Below are positions 1 to 12,550 of a stretch of 40,322 bases of DNA, piece by piece. The translations under genes were made by a program, and so were the position numbers. The notes below the pieces were generated by a model. The model did not search any database. It had not been told where the DNA came from and saw only the letters and a list, made by a program, of their open reading frames with translations. Positions within the stretch are counted from its first letter, which is position 1; each line of letters opens with the position of its first letter. The stretch is taken from the NCBI GenBank assembly GCA_946479255.1, contig CAMLFK010000014.1, positions 1-40,322 of the forward strand. Reading direction: 5' to 3'. The stretch comes from an uncultured Oxalobacteraceae bacterium. GTDB taxonomy: Bacteria > Pseudomonadota > Gammaproteobacteria > Burkholderiales > Burkholderiaceae.

Positions 1-408
1 GCGGTGCCCTCGGTCGAACGCAGCAGCCTGCGCACCACCGCGGACACGGTCGCCAGGCGCATGGGACTGCGCCTGGCGCCACCGGTTGCCGCCCCGGCCG
101 GCAGCTACTTCCGATCGGATCACTACAACTTCGCCAAGGCCGGCGTGCCGGCTTTCCGGGTCGGCGCTTCCGTGTTCTCGGGCGATGGCGATTTTGAGTT
201 CACCAGGGAGCAGGCCGCATCGCAAGCGAAGATCAGGGACTTCAAAGGCCACTATCATCAGGTGTCGGATCAGTATGACCCGAACTGGGATTTGTCCGGC
301 ATGGTGCAGCAGGCGCAGTTCATGCTGAACCTGGGCTATGAGGTGGCCAACGGCGCCACCGTACCGGTCTATAACAAGGATGATCCGCTGGCGAAGGTCA
401 AGCGCTGA
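1..408 (+). CDS. M28-family zinc aminopeptidase, C-terminal part (cut by window edge)
   Basis: This is the last 135 or so residues of a zinc metallopeptidase; the frame is open from base 1, so the start lies outside the window. The segment SDHYNFAKAGVPAF and the later YHQVSDQYDP are typical of the C-terminal half of M28 (aminopeptidase Y/S-like) catalytic domains. The His in YHQVSD fits the last zinc ligand of the family. Such enzymes are usually secreted or periplasmic and remove N-terminal residues from peptides; the signal peptide and remaining metal ligands are not visible here. The stop at 406-408 faces the end of the minus-strand gene at 424, and no terminator is evident in the 15-bp gap. 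Confidence 0.8.
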   Translation, partial: AVPSVERSSLRTTADTVARRMGLRLAPPVAAPAGSYFRSDHYNFAKAGVPAFRVGASVFSGDGDFEFTREQAASQAKIRDFKGHYHQVSDQYDPNWDLSGMVQQAQFMLNLGYEVANGATVPVYNKDDPLAKVKR

Positions 409-423
409 TGCGCGGAGGCGAGC

Positions 424-921
424 TTAAAACAGCTTGAACTTGAGCTGCACCGATATGCCGCCGTGCAGCCGTTCCTTGTAGGTCGGGACAACGGCGAAGT
501 TGACGCCGACCCGTTTGTATTCGAACGTGGCCACCGGGATCAGCGCCAGGAACCAGCCGCCATCACGCATTTTCGGATAGCCGTCGAAGCCGCCGATCAC
601 CGCGCCGAGCCGCACGCCGGCGTAATTCCAGGGCTGGTAGTAGACCCCGGCATAGCGCGAATGCTGGCGGTCGCTATTGTAGAAGCGGCCCACGGTGGCT
701 GCCGCATCCTTGTGGAAGCGGTACTCCAGCCCTACTCCCGGATTGCGCCCGTTAAGGTTCTTATCGCTCTGGAAGTGATAGGTCGCGAAGCCCGTTTCGA
801 CCCACAATTCGCTGCGCTTGCCATCGTCAGGCGGCGCGCCGGCATCCTGGGCGCAAGCGCCTGCGCACATACACATCGCTGCCAGCGCAGCCACCATGGT
901 CTTGGTCGTCATATCACTCAT
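424..921 (-). CDS. Small outer-membrane beta-barrel protein, function unknown
   Basis: The protein has 165 residues. A signal peptide is clear (hydrophobic run to about residue 24, ending ACAQ-DAG). The rest alternates aromatic and polar residues in strands ([24 protein letters not shown]) and ends in Phe (KFKLF), as outer-membrane barrels do. The pattern resembles small PagP- or PagL-like barrels, but I see no catalytic signature that would name an enzyme. The start shown overlaps the last 8 bases of def; an in-frame ATG at 912 (MTTKTM) gives an equally good signal peptide, so the start is uncertain. It is the last gene of the minus-strand block and is probably translated by coupling from def. 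Confidence 0.7.
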   Translation of the reverse strand: MSDMTTKTMVAALAAMCMCAGACAQDAGAPPDDGKRSELWVETGFATYHFQSDKNLNGRNPGVGLEYRFHKDAAATVGRFYNSDRQHSRYAGVYYQPWNYAGVRLGAVIGGFDGYPKMRDGGWFLALIPVATFEYKRVGVNFAVVPTYKERLHGGISVQLKFKLF

Positions 922-1450
922 CGTCGTTGGGGTCGAGCTCGGGGAACATCACCGAGGTGAAGCCGAAGGTCGAGAAGTCCTCGATCCGGCTCGGGTATAG
1001 TATGCCCAGCAGGTGGTCGACTTCATGCTGAACCACGCGCGCATGGAAGCCGTCGACTTCGCGGTCGATCACGCTGCCGAACTGGTCGAAGCCCTGGTAG
1101 CGCAGGCGCTTGAAACGCGGCACGTTGCCGCGCAGGCCAGGTACCGACAGGCAGCCTTCGAAGTCGGACTCCTTTTCTTCCGACAGCGGCGTCAACACAG
1201 GATTGATCAGCACCGTCTCGGGCACTTGCGGGGCGTCCGGATAACGTGCGTTTTGCTTGAAGCCGAAGATCACCAGCTGCAGGTTGACGCCGATCTGCGG
1301 CGCCGCCAGTCCCGCGCCATTGGCCGCGTGCATGGTATCGAACATGTCGTCGATCAGCTGCGTCATTTCAAGCGTGCCGAACTCGCGTACCGGTTCGGCC
1401 ACCCGCAGCAGGCGCCGATCGCCCATCTTCAATATCTCGCGCACGGTCAT
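914..1450 (-). CDS. def: Peptide deformylase
   Basis: The enzyme removes the formyl group from the N-terminal methionine of new proteins, using a metal ion in the cytosol. All three family motifs are visible in the 178 residues: [10 protein letters not shown] at 45-54, EGCLSVPG with the metal ligand Cys100, and QHEVDHL with His142, catalytic Glu143 and His146. A longer open frame continues upstream, but ATG at 1450 gives the family's usual N-terminus ([11 protein letters not shown]). This start overlaps the galU stop in an ATGA arrangement, which suggests translational coupling. Genomes of this group often have more than one deformylase; whether this is the main one cannot be told from the window. 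Confidence 0.95.
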   Translation of the reverse strand: MTVREILKMGDRRLLRVAEPVREFGTLEMTQLIDDMFDTMHAANGAGLAAPQIGVNLQLVIFGFKQNARYPDAPQVPETVLINPVLTPLSEEKESDFEGCLSVPGLRGNVPRFKRLRYQGFDQFGSVIDREVDGFHARVVQHEVDHLLGILYPSRIEDFSTFGFTSVMFPELDPNDDE

Positions 1451-2340
1451 GATGGATTCTGCTCCTTGTGAACCTGTTGCAGGAACTCGGCGAAGGCCGC
1501 GCCGGTCTCCGGATGCTTCAAGCCCATGGCGGTCATGGCTTTGAGGTAGCCCAGCTTGGAGCCGCAGTCGTAGCGCTGGCCGGCATAGCGGTAGGCCAGT
1601 ACACGCTCGGAAGCCATCAGCGCGGCGATGCCGTCGGTGAGCTGGATTTCGCCGCCGGCGCCGGCGCCGATGGTTTCCAGGTAATCGAAGATCTTCGGCG
1701 AAAGCACATAGCGGCCCACCACGGCCAGCGTGGACGGCGCTACTTCCGGCTTCGGTTTCTCGACGATACCCGACACCAGTTCCAGGTCGGGACGATAGCT
1801 CGATGCGCTGACGATGCCGTACTGACGGGTGTGCTCGCGCGGCACGTCCTGCACCGCCAGGATGCTGCATTTCTCGTATTCGTAGACGCTGGTCATCTGC
1901 GCCAGCACGGGCGCGGTACCGCTCGGCGAATCCATGAAGTCGTCCGCCAGCAGCACGGCGAAGGGTTCGTTGCCGACCACCGGACGCGCGCACAATACCG
2001 CGTGGCCCAGGCCCAGCGCCGCGGACTGGCGGATGTAGATGCAGTTGACGTTCTTCGGAATCACGTTGCGTACCAGTTCCAGCAGCTCTTGCTTGTTGGC
2101 CTGCTCAAGTTCGGATTCCAGCTCGTAGGCTTTATCGAAGTGGTCTTCGATGGCGCGCTTGTTGCGGCCGGTGATGAAGATCATTTCGGTGATGCCGGCG
2201 GCGACCGCTTCCTCAACCGCGTATTGGATCAGCGGTTTGTCGACGATCGGCAGCATCTCTTTCGGCTGCGCCTTGGTGGCGGGCAGGAAGCGGCTACCGA
2301 GGCCGGCGACAGGAAAAACGGCTTTTCTTATTGGTCTCAT
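1447..2340 (-). CDS. galU: UTP--glucose-1-phosphate uridylyltransferase
   Basis: The enzyme makes UDP-glucose from UTP and glucose-1-phosphate in the cytosol, supplying precursors for lipopolysaccharide, capsule and trehalose. The 297-residue protein has the N-terminal nucleotide-binding loop [16 protein letters not shown] with [10 protein letters not shown] just after. The middle region VLLADDFMD holds the metal-binding Asp, and VEKPKP is the usual sugar-site motif. Length and start match bacterial GalU. It lies 12 bp after ligA and overlaps def by 4 bp, so it is inside the same transcription block. Confidence 0.95.
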   Translation of the reverse strand: MRPIRKAVFPVAGLGSRFLPATKAQPKEMLPIVDKPLIQYAVEEAVAAGITEMIFITGRNKRAIEDHFDKAYELESELEQANKQELLELVRNVIPKNVNCIYIRQSAALGLGHAVLCARPVVGNEPFAVLLADDFMDSPSGTAPVLAQMTSVYEYEKCSILAVQDVPREHTRQYGIVSASSYRPDLELVSGIVEKPKPEVAPSTLAVVGRYVLSPKIFDYLETIGAGAGGEIQLTDGIAALMASERVLAYRYAGQRYDCGSKLGYLKAMTAMGLKHPETGAAFAEFLQQVHKEQNPS

Positions 2341-2352
2341 CTACAGGGTTTC

Positions 2353-5478
<3,126 letters not shown>

Positions 5479-5482
<4 letters not shown>

Positions 5483-8400
5483 GCTGCTTGTGCCTCGGTT
5501 GCGAAATTCGCGGCGGACTCCATGTCCACCGCCACAATGCGCGATACACCCTGCTCCTGCATCGTCACACCGATCAGTTGATTGGCCATCTCCATCGCGA
5601 TTTTATTATGCGAGATGAAAAGGAATTGAGTCTGGTCCGACATGCGCTTGACCATGCGGCAGAACCGCTCGGTATTGGCGTCGTCCAGGGGCGCATCCAC
5701 CTCGTCGAGGAGGCAGAATGGCGCGGGATTGAGCCGGAACATGGAAAACACCAGCGCGGTCGCGGTCAGCGCTTTCTCGCCACCGGAGAGCAGGTGGATG
5801 GTGGCGTTCTTCTTGCCCGGCGGCTGGGCCATGACCTGCACGCCCGAATCGAGAATCTCGTCGCCGGTCATGACCAGCTTGGCGTTACCGCCGCCGAACA
5901 GGATCGGGAACAGCTCCGAGAAGTGATGGTTGACGCGATCGAAGGTGTCCTGCAGCAGCTCACGGGTCTCGCGGTCGATGCGCGCGATCGCGTCTTCCAG
6001 CGTGGTGATGGCTTCGGTCAGGTCCTTGTTCTGCGCGTCCAAAAAGTTTTTGCGCTCGGATGCTTGCGCCAGTTCGTCGAGCGCGGCCAGGTTGACCGCG
6101 CCCAGCAGGGCGATGGCATTGGTCAGGCGCGTGACTTCGCCCTGCAGGTAGGACGGCTTCATGTCCGGCTGCAGCTTTTGGGCCAATGCCGCTTCGTCGG
6201 CGCCGGTATTACTTAGGGCTTCGGCGAACTGCTCCTGGTTCAGGCGCGCGGCCTGCTCCTTGAGCTGCATCTCGGTGATCTTGTCGCGCTGCGGCTGCAG
6301 GCTGCGCTCGGCCTGCATGCGGGTTTCTTCAAAGGTGCGCAGCTTCTGGGTGACTTGGTCGAGTTCATGGCGGGCGTCGGACAAAGCCTTTTCCTGCGCG
6401 CTGCGGCGTTCCAGCAGTTCCTGCAAACCCTCGTTGGCGGCACCGGCTTCCAGCGATTCGAGCTCCTGCTCGCCCACCTCGATGCTCTCGCCGACCTGCT
6501 CGGCCTGCTGCACGGCGGTGGCGATATTGCGGCGCAATTCCTCGATGCGGCTGCGCTGCGATTTTTCGGCGAACTGCGCTTCTTGCGCCGCCCGTTCGAG
6601 TTCGCGCAGCTTTTCGCGGGCATCGGCCAGCGCCTGTTCCTTGACCAGGAAATCGGTCTGGCCGTCTTCATGAGCGCCCTGCAGTTCGGCCAGAGCCATG
6701 TCGAGCTGCTCGAATTTTTCCTCGGACTCGGCGCGGATCTGCTGCTGCTCGGCTTCCTGCGCCGCGATCTCGGCCAGGTCGGCCTGGATCTGCGTGCTGC
6801 GCTGGTTGAAGCGCGCTTCGACTTCGGACTGCTTGACGACGTCGATCTGCAGCGCGTGCACCGCCTGCGTGAGCTGCGCGCTGCGCTGGCGCGCTTCCTG
6901 CACGCGCCGCGCCAGTTCGCCGGTGGCGGCGTCGGCCCGCACCGAGCGCGCGCGCGCCTCGTCGGCCAGCATGGTTTGCGCACGCAACTGCTTGGTGAGG
7001 TTCTCGATGTCCTGCTGGCGCGCCAGCATGCCGTCCTGCTCGGCATCGGCAGCGTAGAAGCGCACGCTGGACTGGGTCACCATGTGGCCCTGGCGGGTCA
7101 CGAAGGCGCCGCCGGCCGGCAGACGCGCGCGTTCAGCAAAGGCGCTGGCGGCATCCTCGGCGGCGAAGACATTGTGCAGCCAGTCCTGCAGCACGCTGCG
7201 GATGCCGGACTCGTTCAACTTGAGCAGGCTGGCGAAGGGTTTGAGGCCGGGTACCTCCAGGGGCGCGGCGGCGGTAATCGATGGCGCATACAGCGCCAGC
7301 TTGGCCGGCGGCGCGTCGCTGAAGAAGGCCTTGGCCCAGTCCAGGTTGGACATCTCCAAGGCGCCGGTGCGTTCGCGCAGCACCGCTTCCATTGCGGTTT
7401 CCCAGCCCTGCTCGATGTGCAGCTTTTGCCATAGGCGCGGCAGGCCGGCCAGTTCGTGCCTGGACAGCCAGGGCTGCACCTTGCCCTGGGTTTGCACGCG
7501 TTCCTGCATCTGCTTGAGCGCAGCCAGGCGCGCTTCGAGCTGGGCGTTGGCGGCCGTCTCGTTATTGACCTGGGCCTGGGCCGCGGCGCGTTCTTGTTCC
7601 ACGCGCTGCTGCTGTTCGGTGGCTTCTTCCAGCATCATGCCCTGCTCTTCGAGCGCCTGCTGCTTTTCTTCGAGCTGCATGCGCAGGTTGGCCAGGTGGC
7701 TGCTGTCGGGCAGATTGAGACCGCTCTTTTCCTGCTGCAGGCGTTCGCGCCGCGTGACCAGGCCATTGAGGATGTTGGAGGCATTGCGCTGGTGCGCCGA
7801 TTCGAGTTCGATCTGCTGCTGCGCCTGCATGATTTTGGCGCGCGACTCGGTGCTCTTGTGCTGGGCTTCGCGGTAAGCCGTTTCCATCGCCGGGATGCGT
7901 TCGCCCTGCGCCTCGGCCGCCATCTGCGACTGCTCGACCCGGCCGCCCAGTTCTTCCAGCAGGTATTCGGCTTCTTCGATGCGCGCCTGGTATTCCTCGC
8001 GCTGGGTGGTCCACTGGCTGCGCTGGGCGTTCAGGGCCGCGAGCTGGTTCTGCAGTCGCGTGCGCGATTCGATCACGAAGCGGATCTGCGCTTCCAGGCT
8101 GCCGATCTCGGAATTGGTCTGGTACAGATGGCCCTGGGCCTGGTGCAGGCGGTCGCCCACGGCGAAGTGGGCCTGGCGCATGTGTTCGAGTTCGAGCTCG
8201 ACGTGGCGCAGCTTGGCGGTCTGCTCTTCCAGGTCGGTCTGGGCCTGCTCCATCTCCTTGAAGTAGCGGGTCTGCTCGGCCAGGGCTTCGTTCTTGCGCA
8301 GCAGCCAAAGCAGCTTTTGCTTTTCTTCCTGGTCGGCCTGCAGGGCGTGAAACTTGTTGGCCACGACCGCCTGTGCTTCCAGCTTTTCCAGGTTGGCATT

Positions 8401-9003
8401 CAGTTCGCGCAGGATGTCTTCGACCCGCAGCAGGTTTTCGCGCGTGTCGTTGAGGCGGTTTTCGGTTTCGCGGCGGCGTTCCTTGTACTTGGAGACGCCG
8501 GCGGCTTCTTCCAGGAACACGCGCAGCTCTTCCGGGCGCGACTCGATGATCCGCGAGATCATGCCCTGGCCGATGATGGCGTAGGCGCGCGGACCCAGGC
8601 CGGTGCCCAGGAAGATGTCCTGGATGTCGCGCCGGCGTACCGGCTGGCCGTTGATGTAGTAGGTGGAGGTGCCGTCGCGCGTGAGGGTGCGCTTGACGGC
8701 GATTTCCGCGTACTGGCCCCATTGGCCGGCGGCCTTGCCGTCGTTATTGTCGAACACCAGCTCGACCGAGGCGCGCCCGGCCGGCTTGCGGTGGGTGGAG
8801 CCGTTGAAGATCACGTCCTGCATCGACTCGCCGCGCAGCTCGGAGGCTTTCGATTCGCCCAGCACCCAGCGCACCGCGTCGATGATGTTCGACTTGCCGC
8901 AGCCGTTAGGCCCGACCACGCCAACAAGCTGTCCGGGCACCTGGAAATTGGTGGGATCGACGAAAGACTTAAATCCCGACAATTTGATGGACGATAGGCG
9001 CAC
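5479..9003 (-). CDS. smc: Chromosome segregation ATPase SMC
   Basis: SMC forms ring-shaped dimers with ScpA/ScpB that organise and separate chromosomes. The 1174-residue protein has the N-terminal Walker A (GPNGCGKS, 31-38) and then a long coiled coil rich in Glu, Gln, Ala and Arg. The hinge lies about 505-650 and is followed by the second coiled coil. The C-terminal head carries the ABC signature LSGGEKAL (near 1068) and Walker B CLLDEVDAPLDD (near 1100). The length is normal for bacterial SMC. It is the first gene of the minus-strand block, and its stop overlaps the zipA start. Coiled-coil codon bias produces long meaningless frames on the opposite strand. Confidence 0.97.
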
Positions 9004-9075
9004 GTTTCGACTGGCAACAAGGGTAATCGTAAAAGATGGCCATCATACCATTTGTTGCCCCCATTTAGCGGGGCT

Positions 9076-9747
9076 TTACGTGCAGATGTAGGTGAAGCGC
9101 ACCTGTGCCGCCGGGCATGGCGGCAGGTAGCGCTGGCGCGTCGGCTCCCAGCTGAGGCGGCTGTAGGGCCGGTCGTGGCCGCTCAGATTGAGCGCCAGTC
9201 CGGTCATCCATTGCTGCGAATCGACCCGGGCGGTGCGCGGCTGCAGGATCAGCACCAGCAGGGTCAGCCCCACCAGCCAGGGGTTGAGGGTGAACTCGCG
9301 CGTCTTGCGGGTGAGCGAAATGAAGCAGCCGGCCGTGGCCAGGCCCAGCATCAAACCCAGCAAGGCTTCCGATTCGCTATGCGTATGCACCTTCACGCGC
9401 GACACCGCCACCGCGACCGCCAGCAACGCGGCCAGCGCCACGCCGACATAGCGCCATTCGCGCCGCGCCTCGCGCCACAGCAGGTAGGCAGCCACCGGAT
9501 AGACCGCGCCGGCCCGGGCCGCATGGCCGCTGAAACCGGCGAAATCGATCGCCATCGAACCGATACCCCAGCCGATGAAGGCGATCTTGCTGGCGATAAC
9601 GATCAGCATGGCGCCGGCGAACAGCAGGCACCAGCTCAGCGCGCGCCGGCGGCAATGAGCCGCGGCCAGCCAGACGGCAATGCCGACGGCGATCGGCGCT
9701 GTCATGCCGAGCCCGCCCAGCGCGGAGAGGTAATACCACCAATGCAT
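9076..9747 (-). CDS. PAP2-like integral membrane phosphatase-family protein
   Basis: The protein has 223 residues with about five or six hydrophobic segments (residues 5-30, 36-58, 75-95, 100-118, 128-150, 158-175). The spacing of SKIAFIGWG, GFSGHA and SRVKVHTH matches the three motifs of the PAP2 (type 2 phosphatidic acid phosphatase) superfamily: Lys, SGH, and SR-x5-H. The usual Asp that follows the last His is a Glu here (HSESE), and the RP of motif 1 is not evident, so activity is uncertain. The substrate, which could be a lipid phosphate or undecaprenyl pyrophosphate, cannot be told. A tail of about 50 residues after the last segment is probably soluble. The ribosome site before ATG 9747 is weak. 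It lies between smc and the DUF1631 gene on the same strand. Confidence 0.7.
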   Translation of the reverse strand: MHWWYYLSALGGLGMTAPIAVGIAVWLAAAHCRRRALSWCLLFAGAMLIVIASKIAFIGWGIGSMAIDFAGFSGHAARAGAVYPVAAYLLWREARREWRYVGVALAALLAVAVAVSRVKVHTHSESEALLGLMLGLATAGCFISLTRKTREFTLNPWLVGLTLLVLILQPRTARVDSQQWMTGLALNLSGHDRPYSRLSWEPTRQRYLPPCPAAQVRFTYICT

Positions 9748-9821
9748 ACTCTTGAGAAATTGTTAGTCCATGGGTGCAAGGCGCAACTTGCGCGGGACGA
9801 ATGATACTCGAGTGGGGAAAA

Positions 9822-12308
9822 TCAGGCGGCAACCGAACTGAGCATGGGGGATTCGTCCAGCCCGGTATCGTTCATCGCGGCCGACAGCGCGCGGCCGACC
9901 AGGCCGTCGACGCGCATGAGCTGCACCTTGCGGGCGCGGAAGGCGTCCTGCAGCTTTTCGACCGGCACCGAGAACGCTTCCTGGCGCGCGCCGGTGGAAA
10001 AGATGAACAGGGTGCGCAGCGGGCTGATCCATGCCAGCTTGGCCTTGCGCGGGCTGCCGTCCAGTTCGGAAAATTCCAGCCATTGATTGCGTTCGAGCGC
10101 TTCGATCGCCAAAGCCGAGTCGTCGATTTCCGTGACCGGGGCGCTGGCCGCGGCCTGCTCCTTTTCAAGGCGGCGCAAGGCGTCGGCCTGGGCCACTTCG
10201 ACGGCGATCTCCAGCTGGCGTTCCGGGCTGATGTCGAGCGGGGCGCGCACGATCGAGGCATGGCATTCGGCCAGTTCGGCAAAAAAGCGCACGCGCTCGG
10301 CATCCTGCCACTTGATTACATCGAGCCAGCGGTTCAGGGCTGCCAGCAGGCCGGGCAGGCGGGCGATCAGCGACTTGCGCTCTTCGCGGGTGATCTTCGG
10401 CTTGACGCTCCAGATCAGGTCGTCCATGGTCTTGGTGGCGTTGTTGACCGCGCCGGGCTTGTCGTCTTCGACCGAGTAAGCCAGGGTCAGCACCGAGGTC
10501 CATTTGTGTTCGAGGAAGGTTTCAAGCATGGCGACCACCTCTCCGCTGCCCACGCGGGCGGCCACGGCGGTGCGTGCCGAACGGGTCGCGGCGGTGACTT
10601 TTTCCTGCTTGAGTGCGGCCGCGATCGGGGCGGCAATGGCATCCTGGGCGACAGCCTCGTCGGCCTGGACCGATTGCTCCAGCTCGGCCAGCGCTTCCGA
10701 GAATGCGGCACCCTGCTCGTCGGCTTCGCGGCCCACCCGGTCGACGCTGCGGCGCATGGCCTGGAACAGCGGGTCGTCCGGCGCCTTGCGCTGTTCCATG
10801 CCGATGCGCGACATCAGGTCGATCATGCGGCGCGCCGGGTGCGCTTCCTCGAAGAAGAAATTCTTGTCGGCCAGGGCCGCGCGCAACACCGGAATCTGCA
10901 GGAACTGCATCAGCTCGCGGATTTCGGACGGGATGTTGGGGTCGATGAAGACGGTGTCGAAAATCTTCGACAGCAGGTCGATGGTGCTTTCGTCGCCGCG
11001 CGACAAGCTGCCCTTCGGCATGCTTTCCTTCAGGCGCGGCAGGTAGAAGATATTGGCGCCTGGGGCAATCGGGGCGCCGCCCTCCCCGCCGCCTTGCTTG
11101 CCAGCCATGCGCTGCATGCCCAGATTCATCTGTTCAGGCATGCGCGCCTGCAGACTATTGAGCAGATCCATCAACTGGCCGGCCCCGCCGCCCTCGGCCG
11201 CCGGGTAGCCGCCGAATGGCGCGCCATGCGCAGCATGGCCGCCGTGCCCGTGAGCGTGGCCCATTTCCGCCGTGCCATGGCCGCCCGGCACAAAGCCGTG
11301 GACCGGGGCGGGGAAGCTTGACGCCGGCGCGGCTGAACCATTGGCCGGTCCCGCAAAACCGTGGGCCGGGCTCGTGAAACGGGGATCGCCCGCGGCTGCG
11401 GCTTGCGCCGCAACGGCAACAGTTTGCGGCGCGCTGAAGCCCGCGGCCGCGCTGGGACGCCAGCCGCCCTTGGAATCGGGCAGATTGGGCAGGTCGGGAA
11501 TCATTGGAATGCCGAGATCGGCATCCTTGCCGTTTTCATCCTCCGCCAGGAACTGGCGCAGCTGGCGCGCCAGTTCGGACTTCTGGCGCGCGCGCGCCTG
11601 CTTGGCGGCGGCGGCGCTTTCGGTTTTGCGGATACTGAGCGCTTCGGCCGAACCCGGCCTGGCGCCGGTCTTGGTCAGGGCGTCGCACAGCGCCTGGTAC
11701 ATGGGCCCGAAGTCGAACAGCGTGTCGGGCGTGAGCAGCGGCATGATCAGCTCGTGCGCCTGTTCGTCGGGCTCGAACTCGCGCCAGGCCTGCTGCAGCA
11801 CGGTCAGGAACAGGTCGGGACGGAAGGGATTCTGGGGCGTGCGCAGGATTTCGCGGTCCAGGGTGACACCGAGGCGCACATTGAGCGTGGCGATCGGCGC
11901 GGCGTACTTGAATTCGAACGGACGGGCGATGGCGTCGAAGACCACCTTGTTGTCCATTTCCTCAAAGGGTACCAGCGACAATTCGGCCAGTACCGGGCGC
12001 GACTTCTTGAGCGAGGGCACCAGCTGCTCTAGTTCGCGCCGCAGGGCCAGCTCCAGCTCGGTGGAAGCCAGGTGCACGTAGGCGTAGTTGTTTTCCTTGA
12101 GCAGATTGCCCGACTTGACGCGCTGGTACACCAGGCGCGCATCGACCGCCTCGCCGACATCGAGCAGGCCGGCCACCATGCGCGTGCCCACCCCGATGAT
12201 CTGCTCGTTGAAATGCTTGGTGGCGATGGCAACCAGGCTTTCCAATAGCGCGTGCTGCGACATGATCGCTTTCTTGGCACTCGATACGTTGGTGGATCCT
12301 GGGGTCAT
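9822..12308 (-). CDS. DUF1631-family protein, function unknown
   Basis: I recognise this as the large DUF1631 protein of Burkholderiales, which has been mislabelled thymidine phosphorylase in some genomes. The 828 residues are mostly soluble and helical with no signal peptide or membrane segment. An N-terminal conserved block (HFNEQIIGVGTRMVAGLLD) is followed by a variable linker (about 275-385) rich in Pro, Ala, Gly and His, and then a longer C-terminal helical part. The linker has a His-Gly cluster at about 343-365 that could bind metal. No catalytic motif is evident, and the cellular role is not established to my knowledge. The start is uncertain: ATG at 12263 (MSQHALLESL) is an alternative, and neither has a strong ribosome site. 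Its promoter region is shared with the divergent gene at 12551. Confidence 0.8.
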   Translation of the reverse strand: MTPGSTNVSSAKKAIMSQHALLESLVAIATKHFNEQIIGVGTRMVAGLLDVGEAVDARLVYQRVKSGNLLKENNYAYVHLASTELELALRRELEQLVPSLKKSRPVLAELSLVPFEEMDNKVVFDAIARPFEFKYAAPIATLNVRLGVTLDREILRTPQNPFRPDLFLTVLQQAWREFEPDEQAHELIMPLLTPDTLFDFGPMYQALCDALTKTGARPGSAEALSIRKTESAAAAKQARARQKSELARQLRQFLAEDENGKDADLGIPMIPDLPNLPDSKGGWRPSAAAGFSAPQTVAVAAQAAAAGDPRFTSPAHGFAGPANGSAAPASSFPAPVHGFVPGGHGTAEMGHAHGHGGHAAHGAPFGGYPAAEGGGAGQLMDLLNSLQARMPEQMNLGMQRMAGKQGGGEGGAPIAPGANIFYLPRLKESMPKGSLSRGDESTIDLLSKIFDTVFIDPNIPSEIRELMQFLQIPVLRAALADKNFFFEEAHPARRMIDLMSRIGMEQRKAPDDPLFQAMRRSVDRVGREADEQGAAFSEALAELEQSVQADEAVAQDAIAAPIAAALKQEKVTAATRSARTAVAARVGSGEVVAMLETFLEHKWTSVLTLAYSVEDDKPGAVNNATKTMDDLIWSVKPKITREERKSLIARLPGLLAALNRWLDVIKWQDAERVRFFAELAECHASIVRAPLDISPERQLEIAVEVAQADALRRLEKEQAAASAPVTEIDDSALAIEALERNQWLEFSELDGSPRKAKLAWISPLRTLFIFSTGARQEAFSVPVEKLQDAFRARKVQLMRVDGLVGRALSAAMNDTGLDESPMLSSVAA

Positions 12309-12310
12309 GA

Positions 12311-12370
12311 TGGCAATACGCCTTATTTCTACTTGCTCCTATTGTTGCACATTATTGCCACATGGCAATA
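12311..12370. promoter_or_regulatory. Candidate operator: TGGCAATA repeats in a divergent promoter region
   Basis: The octamer TGGCAATA occurs at 12311-12318 and 12363-12370, and in inverted form (TATTGCCA) at 12353-12360. The last two form a near-perfect palindrome with a 2-base centre. They lie directly upstream of the DUF1631 gene (start 12308) and about 180 bp before the divergent receptor-like gene. This is what a dimeric repressor or activator site would look like; no regulator is assigned. The rest of 12371-12550 is AT-richer and shows nothing else I can name. Confidence 0.35.
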
Positions 12371-12550
12371 GAAAAAGAAGGAAAAACTTCTTCTAGATCA
12401 GATCTGTATCCATTTTGGCTACAAACGCCGTGGCTTTGCAGTGTCTGTATTGTGCCCACGCCGTCCATCGATTTGATCCGTCGCAAGGGACCTGCATGGC
12501 CTTTCCCTACCATAACAGTGTCTCCCCCGTCTTTTCGCAAAGGAACCATC

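Noticed and set aside
12375..12392. AAGAAG/CTTCTT hairpin as a terminator
   Set aside because: The stem is short and AT-rich, lies in a divergent promoter region where no gene ends, and has no T run.
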